Source: Tissierellia bacterium (GTDB lineage Bacteria; Bacillota; Clostridia; Tissierellales; Sedimentibacteraceae). Taken from it: a stretch of DNA of 36,687 nucleotides. Made by a program: the position numbers and the translations under genes. The notes below the pieces were generated by a model that saw nothing but the letters and a program-made list of their open reading frames with translations, was not told where the DNA came from and searched no databases. This document shows, piece by piece, positions 25,353-32,276 of this stretch. The stretch spans positions 1 through 36,687 of the forward strand of contig JAAYRW010000013.1 of assembly GCA_012518555.1 (NCBI GenBank), in the 5' to 3' direction. Position 1 is the first letter of the stretch. Every line of letters starts with the position of its first letter.

Positions 25353-26603
25353 ATGGCTTATTATAATGAGATAGAACTTTGGAAAGATGTGAAGCCGGAA
25401 GAGTGGAATGACTGGAGATGGCAAGTAGAAAATAGAATAGACTCAGTAGAAAAATTAAAGAAAATAATTAATGTTACAGAACAAGAAGAAGAGGATATAA
25501 ATAGAGTATTAGAAAAATTTAGAATGGGAATAACACCCTACTATGCAGCCCATATGGATAAGGAAGATCCAAGAGATCCTATAAGAATGCAAGCAGTACC
25601 TACATTTGTGGAAACACATCAAAGTACTGCAGATATGGTAGACCCTTTAGCTGAAGATACAGATTCACCGGCACCGGGATTAACTCATCGTTATCCAGAC
25701 AGAGTTTTGTTCTTAATAACAGACCAATGCTCAATGTATTGCCGACACTGTACAAGAAGAAGATTTGCAGGACAGTCTGATGATGAAGTCGGAATGGAAA
25801 ATATCGATAAATGTATAGAATATATTAGAAATACTCCTGAAGTTAGAGACGTATTATTATCTGGAGGAGACTGTTTATTAGTTTCAGACAGAAAATTAGA
25901 ATATATAATTAGTAAGTTAAGAGAAATACCCCATGTTGAAATAGTTCGTCTAGGTTCAAGGACACCTGTTGTTTTACCTCAGCGTATAACTGACGATTTA
26001 GTAAACATGCTTAAAAAATACCATCCAATTTGGCTGAATACTCACTTTAATCATCCAAATGAATTTACTCCTGAATCTATAGAAGCTTTAAGAAAGTTAG
26101 CAGATGCAGGTATTCCTTTAGGAAACCAGTCAGTATTGTTAAGAGGTGTTAACGACTGTCCTCATATTATGAGAGATTTAGTTCATAAATTAGTTATGCA
26201 CAGAGTAAGACCCTACTACATTTATCAATGCGACCTTTCCCTTGGAATTGAACACTTTAGAACACCTGTGGCAAAAGGACTTGAAATAATGGAAAGTTTA
26301 AGAGGTCATACTTCAGGCTATAGCGTTCCTACCTTCGTTGTAGATGCACCGGGAGGCGGCGGTAAAATACCAGTAATGCCTAACTATCTAATATCCCAAT
26401 CAGCAGACAAAGTGATATTAAGAAACTATGAAGGTGTTATTACAACATATACAGAACCTCATTTACCTGAATTAGAATGCAGATGTGACGTTTGTCAGGG
26501 TAAGAAGGAAGATCCATTGACAGGAGTTGCAGGATTGTTACAAGGAAACGACTTAGCATTAGAACCTACAAAACTAGCAAGAAGAGATCGAACAAAGAAG
26601 TAA
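25353..26603 (+). CDS. kamA: L-lysine 2,3-aminomutase
   Basis: A 416-residue radical-SAM, PLP-dependent enzyme converting L-lysine to L-beta-lysine, the first step of the pathway. The [4Fe-4S]/SAM motif is CSMYCRHC (near 126-133) followed by TRRRFAGQ. SGGD (LLSGGDCLL) is the SAM-contact motif. The PLP lysine is Lys338 in PGGGGKIPVMPNY, matching Lys337 of the Clostridium subterminale enzyme. The zinc-site cysteines are in LECRCDVCQGKK near the C-terminus, as in clostridial rather than E. coli-type EpmB proteins. The ATG follows AAGGAGGT. Confidence 0.97.
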   Translation: MAYYNEIELWKDVKPEEWNDWRWQVENRIDSVEKLKKIINVTEQEEEDINRVLEKFRMGITPYYAAHMDKEDPRDPIRMQAVPTFVETHQSTADMVDPLAEDTDSPAPGLTHRYPDRVLFLITDQCSMYCRHCTRRRFAGQSDDEVGMENIDKCIEYIRNTPEVRDVLLSGGDCLLVSDRKLEYIISKLREIPHVEIVRLGSRTPVVLPQRITDDLVNMLKKYHPIWLNTHFNHPNEFTPESIEALRKLADAGIPLGNQSVLLRGVNDCPHIMRDLVHKLVMHRVRPYYIYQCDLSLGIEHFRTPVAKGLEIMESLRGHTSGYSVPTFVVDAPGGGGKIPVMPNYLISQSADKVILRNYEGVITTYTEPHLPELECRCDVCQGKKEDPLTGVAGLLQGNDLALEPTKLARRDRTKK

Positions 26604-26706
26604 GATGCCCTAACCCCATTTTTCAGAGTTTTTTCCTGAAAAATGGTTGGTAGGTCATTCGCAAGGAATTCCCAAAATATGCGACCATAGGGAGCAAATA
26701 TTTTGG
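26602..26706. repeat. Intergenic repeat with hairpin (second copy of the htrA-side outer repeat)
   Basis: Directly after kamA, AGATGCCCTAACCCCATTT and, further on, AAAATATGCGAC and GGGAGCAAATAT repeat the two edges of the 9653-9778 element. Inside is a perfect 11-bp hairpin, CCATTTTTCAG / CTGAAAAATGG (26616-26646), without a T-run. Both copies begin right at the stop codon of the preceding gene. Confidence 0.65.
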
Positions 26707-26760
26707 TGAATGAGACTGCGCGCTTAATATTAACGATAAACTGACTAAACGAGGGCTTTT

Positions 26761-27789
26761 ATGAGATTAATTGAAACTATAAAAGATAACAATTACGAAA
26801 CTATATCAATAATCGGTCTTGCAAAAAATGCAGGCAAGACCGTAACCCTTAATTATCTCATAGAAGAGGCGGATAATTACAATATTAATGTAGGTATAAC
26901 TTCTACCGGGCGAGACGGAGAAAGGATAGACCTAGTAACCCAAACTGAAAAACCACCTATACTTGTAACAGAAGGCATGTACCTTGCAACGGCAAAAAAA
27001 GCCTTACTACTTTCCACGGCAAAGACAGAAATATTGGAAACAACGGGAATAACAACTGCCATGGGTGAAGTAATAATAGTAAGGATAAGACAAAGAGGCT
27101 ATATAGAAGTAGCGGGACCTGTCAGTGCAAGGGATATGAAATATGTTGCAGAACGTTTGAAATACTACGGAGCAGAAATAGTATTCATAGACGGAGCTAT
27201 AGATAGAAAGGCAGTTTCATCTCCCCTTATAACAGATGCCTGTATTATTGCAACTGGAGCTGTACTAAGTAGAGATATGAAAAAAGTTTTAGAAAAAACA
27301 GCCCATGAAGTAGAATGTTATAGCCTTAAAGAAGTAGCTAGCCATGTTAAAGAGATTTTCAAAAAGGTTAATAAAACCTCTATATTGCAGGAGGATGGTA
27401 GTACTATAACCCCCAATATTGTAACTAGTATTACCGGCGGCAAAAAAATCAATGAATTAATTAATGAGAAAACAACCCATGTTTTTGTAAAAGGTGCCGT
27501 AACATCTGCATTATTAAAAGATCTAAGGGAAAATAAATATTTAAGAGGCATTAAATTAATAGTAGAGGACGGAACAAAAATTTTCACAGATATAAATTTG
27601 TGGAATGGTATGAAGCGTAAGGGGTTTAAGGTTGAAACTATGAATAAAATAAATGTTCTAGCAGTAACTTTAAATCCTATATCTCCGGCAGGATATTTCT
27701 TTGATAGTCAGCTTTTAAAAGAAAGTATGGAAAAAATCCTGCCAGGGATAAAAATACTTGATGTGGTATCGGGCGGTGATGAAGAGTGA
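26761..27789 (+). CDS. kamB: Lysine 5,6-aminomutase reactivase subunit KamB
   Basis: A 342-residue P-loop protein with the nucleotide-binding motif GLAKNAGKTVTLNYL (about 19-33) and VFIDGAIDRKAVSSP resembling a switch/Walker B region. In lysine fermenters it is encoded with KamC beside the 5,6-aminomutase genes, and the pair acts as an ATP-driven reactivase releasing damaged cobalamin from the enzyme (family knowledge). The gene lies between kamA and kamC; its stop overlaps the kamC GTG start. The ATG follows GAGGGC. No signal or membrane segment is seen. Confidence 0.85.
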   Translation: MRLIETIKDNNYETISIIGLAKNAGKTVTLNYLIEEADNYNINVGITSTGRDGERIDLVTQTEKPPILVTEGMYLATAKKALLLSTAKTEILETTGITTAMGEVIIVRIRQRGYIEVAGPVSARDMKYVAERLKYYGAEIVFIDGAIDRKAVSSPLITDACIIATGAVLSRDMKKVLEKTAHEVECYSLKEVASHVKEIFKKVNKTSILQEDGSTITPNIVTSITGGKKINELINEKTTHVFVKGAVTSALLKDLRENKYLRGIKLIVEDGTKIFTDINLWNGMKRKGFKVETMNKINVLAVTLNPISPAGYFFDSQLLKESMEKILPGIKILDVVSGGDEE

Positions 27790-29381
27790 AAAACTTTATG
27801 ACAGAAAATACGATTAGAAATACAAATATAGACTATATTTTTAATCAAGTAAGACCTATTACCGAATATGGAATTAAAGCTAAGCTAGAAGCAAAGCCTT
27901 TTAAAAGAGGTCAAGAGGCAGACCTTAAAATAGAGTTCAATAAAATTAGGGCATTTATGGAACTTAGACAAAGGCGTGAGATTATAGATTTATTAAAGCA
28001 TGTTAAAAACATCCATGAAACCATAGACCGGGCTAAAAACAATCAGGTTTTAGACGAAGTTGAATTGTTTGAAATTAAGAATTTTCTAATTTTAGTAGAA
28101 AAAATGGATAAAGTATTAAGAAGTATTTCTATTGACAGTTTAAAGCTATCACAATTAACGCCCTTGCCCCATCTATATGAAAAACTTGATCCAGCAGGAG
28201 AAAAACTAAATACATTTTACATTTATGATGAATATTCACAAAAATTGAAAGAAATTCGTAGCGAAAAAAAACTAACTGAGAAAAATATAAGGTCACTAAA
28301 GAAAAAAATAAAAGAAGAAATTCAAAATAAACATAGTATTAAATTAAATTTAAAAGATGAAGTAATAATCAGCAAATCAGCCAAAGAAAAAATTGAAGAG
28401 CTGAATAAGGATAATAATTTAAGAATAGCTGGAGAAAATTATTTAAATATTATTTATCAAATTAGAAACAGCCATGAAATTGATAATTTAGAAGAAATTT
28501 ACCAAGGCTTGTCCTTAGAGGAAGAAGAAGAAGAATTTAAAATTCGACAAAATATTTCCTCGGAAATAAAGAAATTCTACAATATTCTATTAGAGAATAC
28601 TCAAGTTATAGGTGAAACCGACTACCTTATAGCAAGATCAAACTTCGCTCAAAAAACTAAATCCGTAGAACCGAAAATAACAGACCAACTGCAAATTACT
28701 GTAAAAGGTGGTAGGAATCTTAAACTTGAAAAAACATTGAAAGAAAAACAAATAGAATATGTTCCTATTGATTTAGACCTTAATAAAAATGTAGTTTGCA
28801 TAACAGGGGCAAACATGGGAGGTAAGACCGTTTCCCTTCGGATGATAGGTCAAATTGCGGCAATGGCAAGTTTTGGCATGTTTGTCCCCTGTGAATATGC
28901 CAAACTATGTCTTTTTGAAAGCATATATATTTCTGTAGGAGATGACCAATCTATTGAAAGGGGTCTTTCTACCTTTGGAGCAGAAATAGTTAATTTAAAA
29001 GAAGCTTTAAAAAATTCATCACAAAGATGCCTCATTTTAATCGATGAGTTAGCAGGAGGAACTAATCCTAAAGAAGGCTATGCAATTACAAAGGCAGTAG
29101 TAAATTATCTTAAAAAGAAAGATTGTATAACCGTTCTTACAACCCATTACGATAATGTGGCTAATGATGAAGAAGTTCAAAACTTACAAGTTAAAGGGCT
29201 TAAACTTCCCTTAGACACAGATTTAGCTGAAATTAACAGCATTGATTTAGTGCAGGAATATATGGATTATAGACTTATTGAGGTAAAATACAGCAGTGAT
29301 ATTCCTAAAGATGCACTAAAAATAGCTAAGATGGCAGGAATTGACCAAGAAATTATAAAAGATGCGGAAAAATATTTGTAA
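27786..29381 (+). CDS. kamC: Lysine 5,6-aminomutase reactivase ATPase KamC (MutS-related)
   Basis: A 531-residue protein. The N-terminal two-thirds is helical and charged, like the MutS core/lever region. The C-terminal ATPase of the MutS/SMC type has Walker A ITGANMGGKTVSLRMIG (about 336-352), Walker B CLILIDELAGGTNP (about 414-427) and a TTHYDN switch histidine. It lacks a mismatch-recognition domain, so it is not a DNA-repair MutS. Position between kamB and kamD supports the reactivase role. The start is GTG at 27786 overlapping the kamB stop; an ATG at 27798 is an equal alternative. Confidence 0.87.
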   Translation: MKNFMTENTIRNTNIDYIFNQVRPITEYGIKAKLEAKPFKRGQEADLKIEFNKIRAFMELRQRREIIDLLKHVKNIHETIDRAKNNQVLDEVELFEIKNFLILVEKMDKVLRSISIDSLKLSQLTPLPHLYEKLDPAGEKLNTFYIYDEYSQKLKEIRSEKKLTEKNIRSLKKKIKEEIQNKHSIKLNLKDEVIISKSAKEKIEELNKDNNLRIAGENYLNIIYQIRNSHEIDNLEEIYQGLSLEEEEEEFKIRQNISSEIKKFYNILLENTQVIGETDYLIARSNFAQKTKSVEPKITDQLQITVKGGRNLKLEKTLKEKQIEYVPIDLDLNKNVVCITGANMGGKTVSLRMIGQIAAMASFGMFVPCEYAKLCLFESIYISVGDDQSIERGLSTFGAEIVNLKEALKNSSQRCLILIDELAGGTNPKEGYAITKAVVNYLKKKDCITVLTTHYDNVANDEEVQNLQVKGLKLPLDTDLAEINSIDLVQEYMDYRLIEVKYSSDIPKDALKIAKMAGIDQEIIKDAEKYL

Positions 29382-29385
29382 GCTA

Positions 29386-29443
29386 GGGTACACACTTTCG
29401 TGGGAAGTAAGTCCTTGAGGTCACTCCATGAAGGAATGTCCCC
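29386..29443 (+). repeat. REP-like element (copy C) between kamC and kamD
   Basis: GGGTACACACTTTC to AAGGAATGTCCCC, with a CCTTGAGGTCA core, matches the two other GGGGACA...TGTCCCC elements more loosely. It is inserted inside the kam operon, between the kamC stop and the kamD ribosome site. Confidence 0.6.
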
Positions 29444-29467
29444 AGATTGAAAGGAGGATATGGATAT

Positions 29468-31024
29468 ATGGTAAGCAAATTAAACTTAAATCCTGAACTA
29501 ATTGACAGCGCTCGGTCGGCAGCAAGAAATATTGCAGAAGATGTTCAGAATTTCATTGACAAAAACACTACAGTTGCAGTCGAGAGAACTGTAGCTCGCC
29601 TTATGGGCGTAGACGGTGTAGACGAAGTAGAAAAACCCCTTCCAAATGTATTAATAGATGCAATTAAAGAAGGTGGAGGACTGTCTACAGGTGCGGCCTT
29701 TTGGATAGGAAATGCCATGGTAAATACAGGCAATAGTCCACAGGAAATTGCAGAAAAAGTAAGTGCCGGCCAAATTGAAATTACAAAATTGCCCATTGCC
29801 CATGAAGATAAAATCATGGAAGCAGTTTATAAAACTGCCCAAGAAATGGTAGAAAAAATTAAAAATAATAGGGCAAGAAGAGATGAATACTTAAACACAA
29901 TAGGTGAAGGAAGAAAACCATATTTATATGTAATAGTAGCAACAGGAAATATTTACGAAGACGTTCTTCAAGCCCAGGCAGCAGCTAAACAAGGTGCCGA
30001 TATAATAGCAGTTATAAGAACTACAGGGCAAAGTTTGTTAGACTATGTTCCCTACGGTCCTACAACGGAAGGATTTGGTGGAACTTACGCAACTCAAGAG
30101 AACTTCAAAATAATGCGTAAAGCTTTAGACCAAGTTGGCGAGGAAGTAGGAAGATATATTCGTTTATGTAATTACTGTTCCGGTCTTTGTATGCCTGAAA
30201 TTGCAGCAATGGGAGCAATAGAAAGACTTGATGTTATGCTTAATGACGCACTATACGGAATTCTATTCAGAGACATTAATATGCAAAGAACCTTTGTTGA
30301 CCAGTATTTCTCAAGAATTATTAACGGATTTGCCGGAGTTATAATTAATACGGGAGAAGATAACTACCTTACTACATCAGATGCTTATGAAGAAGCTCAT
30401 ACAGTACTTGCATCCCAGTTTATTAACGAACAATTTGCATTAAAAGCAGGACTTCCTGAAGAACAAATGGGATTAGGTCATGCTTTTGAAATGAATCCAA
30501 ACTTAGAAAATGGATTTTTATATGAATTGGCACAGGCCCAGATGGCTAGGGAAATATTCCCCAAAGCACCTCTTAAATATATGCCTCCTACTAAATTTAT
30601 GACAGGAAATATATTTAAAGGACATTTGCAGGATGCAATGTTTAACTTAATTTCAATATGGACTAACCAAGGGCTGCAGTTATTAGGAATGCCTACGGAA
30701 GCAATACACACTCCTCATCTTCAGGACAGGATGCTTTCAATTGAAAATGCTCAGTATATATTCAACAATGCTCGTTCTATAGGAGATGAAGTAGAATATA
30801 AAAAAGATGGAATTATCCAGAAAAGAGCTCAAGAAGTATTAGCAAAAGCGGAAGAACTATTAAAAGATATAGAAAAAGAAGGAATTTTCGATACCATTGA
30901 AAAAGGCAAGTTCGGCGGAGTAAAAAGAAGTTTTACCGGCGGAAAGGGCCTAGAAGGTGTCGTAGAAAAGGATAAAAAGTATTTCAATCCCTTTATTGAC
31001 TTAATGTTAGGGGGTGCAAAATAA
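29468..31024 (+). CDS. kamD: Lysine 5,6-aminomutase alpha subunit
   Basis: A 518-residue catalytic subunit of the adenosylcobalamin- and PLP-dependent mutase that moves the terminal amino group of beta-lysine (or D-lysine) to carbon 5, giving 3,5-diaminohexanoate. The family segments KLNLNPELIDSARSAARNIA at the start, YGPTTEGFGGTYATQENFKIMR and NYCSGLCMPEIAAMGAIERLD are clear. I start at the ATG at 29468 after AAAGGAGG; the track start is a TTG within the leader. It overlaps kamE by one base (TAATG), fitting a tightly coupled heterodimer. Confidence 0.95.
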   Translation: MVSKLNLNPELIDSARSAARNIAEDVQNFIDKNTTVAVERTVARLMGVDGVDEVEKPLPNVLIDAIKEGGGLSTGAAFWIGNAMVNTGNSPQEIAEKVSAGQIEITKLPIAHEDKIMEAVYKTAQEMVEKIKNNRARRDEYLNTIGEGRKPYLYVIVATGNIYEDVLQAQAAAKQGADIIAVIRTTGQSLLDYVPYGPTTEGFGGTYATQENFKIMRKALDQVGEEVGRYIRLCNYCSGLCMPEIAAMGAIERLDVMLNDALYGILFRDINMQRTFVDQYFSRIINGFAGVIINTGEDNYLTTSDAYEEAHTVLASQFINEQFALKAGLPEEQMGLGHAFEMNPNLENGFLYELAQAQMAREIFPKAPLKYMPPTKFMTGNIFKGHLQDAMFNLISIWTNQGLQLLGMPTEAIHTPHLQDRMLSIENAQYIFNNARSIGDEVEYKKDGIIQKRAQEVLAKAEELLKDIEKEGIFDTIEKGKFGGVKRSFTGGKGLEGVVEKDKKYFNPFIDLMLGGAK

Positions 31025-31782
31025 TGAAAAGTGTACAAAAAGTAGATTTAACCAAAATAAAACCCTATGGCGATACATTAAATGACGGAATGGTTCAAAT
31101 GTCTTTCACCTTGCCAGTACCCTACGGTGACGAAGCAAGTGAAGCAGCAAGACAGTTGGCAGCAAAAATGGGATTTGACGAACCGGCAGTAGTATATTCT
31201 AAGGATTTAGGAGTAGGTTACACCTACTTCGTAATGTACGGAAAATGCAGCCATACAGTTGACTACACATCTATAGAAGTTCCAAAAGTAAGTATGGAAT
31301 TTATGGAAAGAGAAGAAGTTGAAGAATATATTGCAGAAAACATTAAAAGAGATGTAGTCATAGTTGGAGCATGTACTGGTACTGATGCCCATACTGTTGG
31401 AATAGATGCAATTATGAATATGAAAGGTTTCGACGGACATTTTGGACTTGAAAGATACAAAGGAATTGATGCTATCAACATGGGAAGTCAAGTTTCCAAC
31501 GAAGAACTTATTGCAAAAGCAATTGAAAGTAAGGCAGATGCCATATTAGTATCCCAAGTAGTAACACAAAAAGACGTCCATGTTGCAAATTTAACAGAAT
31601 TAGTTGAAATGATTGAAGCAGAAGCTTTAAGAGATAAATTAATATTAGTATGCGGAGGTCCTCGTATTTCCCATGACTTAGCTCAAGAATTAGGGTACGA
31701 TGCAGGATTCGGCTCCGGTAGCTACGCAAACCACGTGGCATCATTCGTCGTAAAACAAATTGTAGAAAAAAATTTAATATAA
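31024..31782 (+). CDS. kamE: Lysine 5,6-aminomutase beta subunit (B12- and PLP-binding)
   Basis: A 252-residue subunit holding both cofactors. The cobalamin-binding motif DxHxxG is DAHTVG with His123. Lys134, 11 residues later in MNMKGFDG, is at the position of the known PLP-binding lysine (His133/Lys144 in the characterised enzyme). A Rossmann B12 domain continues to the C-terminus (LILVCGGPRISHDLAQELG). Translation is coupled to kamD. It is the last gene of the operon, followed by a long hairpin. Confidence 0.96.
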   Translation: MKSVQKVDLTKIKPYGDTLNDGMVQMSFTLPVPYGDEASEAARQLAAKMGFDEPAVVYSKDLGVGYTYFVMYGKCSHTVDYTSIEVPKVSMEFMEREEVEEYIAENIKRDVVIVGACTGTDAHTVGIDAIMNMKGFDGHFGLERYKGIDAINMGSQVSNEELIAKAIESKADAILVSQVVTQKDVHVANLTELVEMIEAEALRDKLILVCGGPRISHDLAQELGYDAGFGSGSYANHVASFVVKQIVEKNLI

Positions 31783-31805
31783 GCAATTAGATCTTGTCCC
31801 TCACT

Positions 31806-31900
31806 AAATGAGATTTTTCTTTTGCCTTCAGAATGGTCGATATATTGAACTAATTATCCCATATATCATTCTGAACCGCAGCTGAAGAATCTCATTTTTT
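31806..31900 (+). terminator. Long interrupted hairpin with T-run after the kam operon
   Basis: Nested arms pair: AAATGAGATT with AATCTCATTT, TTCAGAATG with CATTCTGAA, and ATATAT with ATATAT. They form a roughly 90-base interrupted stem ending in TTTTTTT. It would terminate the kam operon. Its size and sequence suggest a palindromic repeat co-opted as terminator. Confidence 0.65.
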
Positions 31901-31915
31901 TATACATAATTATTA

Positions 31916-31943
31916 TTGCAAAATTTCATATTTGTGGTAATAT
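31916..31943 (+). promoter_or_regulatory. Promoter of the small toxin mRNA
   Basis: TTGCAA (31916-31921) and TAATAT (31938-31943) are 16 bp apart with an extended -10 TG (TGGTAATAT). Transcription would start at about 31950, exactly where the 5' inverted-repeat arm begins. Confidence 0.65.
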
Positions 31944-32024
31944 TAACTAAATAGGTAGTAGCAGGGTATAGCTGATCCATCCTGATGAAAGGAGGTATTA
32001 TTCCTTCATAAGGAGGTGAAGCCT

Positions 32025-32144
32025 ATGTCTACATACGAAGCTATAAAACTAATGATTGAATTTGCAATTTTAGTATTAGCTATTGTTGATGGACAAAAAA
32101 GTAAAAACCCTGTGAGCGGCAGGATTTTTACATTCAAAATTTAA
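32025..32144 (+). CDS. Putative small holin-like toxin of a type I toxin-antitoxin module
   Basis: A 39-residue peptide too short for the ORF track: MSTYEAIKLMIEFAILVLA followed by IVDGQKSKNPVSGRIFTFKI. MSTYEA plus one membrane helix is typical of the Hol_Tox/TxpA-like small toxins of Firmicutes, which insert in the membrane. A strong AAGGAGGTG precedes the ATG. The leader also has an earlier GGAGG with an 8-codon ORF (31985-32011) whose stop overlaps the Shine-Dalgarno. CCTT-cat-AAGG can mask that site, a common feature of such mRNAs. An antisense RNA unit overlaps the 3' end. Toxicity is inferred from family and layout only. A decayed relative is at 6110-6193. Confidence 0.75.
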   Translation: MSTYEAIKLMIEFAILVLAIVDGQKSKNPVSGRIFTFKI

Positions 32145-32177
32145 CATTGTCAGCTATGCCGACTACCTATTTATCTT
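32095..32177 (-). ncRNA. Predicted antisense RNA antitoxin overlapping the toxin 3' end
   Basis: On the minus strand a full transcription unit is visible: promoter TTGATT (32207-32212), 17-bp spacer, TATCAT (32184-32189) with extended -10 TGG; predicted start near 32177; and an intrinsic terminator (32101-32131) followed by TTTTTT. The RNA of about 80 bases is fully complementary to the last part of the toxin ORF and its 3' untranslated region, like RatA against txpA. No protein is encoded. Confidence 0.7.
32101..32131 (-). terminator. Terminator of the antisense RNA
   Basis: GTAAAAATCCTG and CAGGGTTTTTAC form a 12-base stem with one T-G or mismatch position, followed leftward by TTTTTT. It lies inside the toxin coding sequence on the other strand, and resembles the hairpin at 6191-6218. 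Confidence 0.8.
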
Positions 32178-32183
32178 ATTCAA

Positions 32184-32212
32184 ATGATACCATATTTATA
32201 CATATAAATCAA
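32184..32212 (-). promoter_or_regulatory. Promoter of the antisense RNA
   Basis: Minus strand: TTGATT (32207-32212), 17 bp, then TATCAT (32184-32189) preceded by TGG (extended -10). It faces the toxin promoter. Confidence 0.65.
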
Positions 32213-32276
32213 TAAAAATTTTTATTTTAATTGTAGGAACAAATCTTGTCTTGCATTCACGTTTTTTGGAGTATTT

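Larger units (their letters stand above)
31952..32169. repeat. Inverted repeat bracketing the toxin gene
   Basis: The 5' arm (31952-31975; TAGGTAGT then ATAGCTGA) pairs with the 3' arm (32150-32169; TCAGCTAT then ACTACCTA): 8 + 8 base pairs with a small internal loop. In RNA this would join the two ends of the toxin transcript. Confidence 0.75.
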
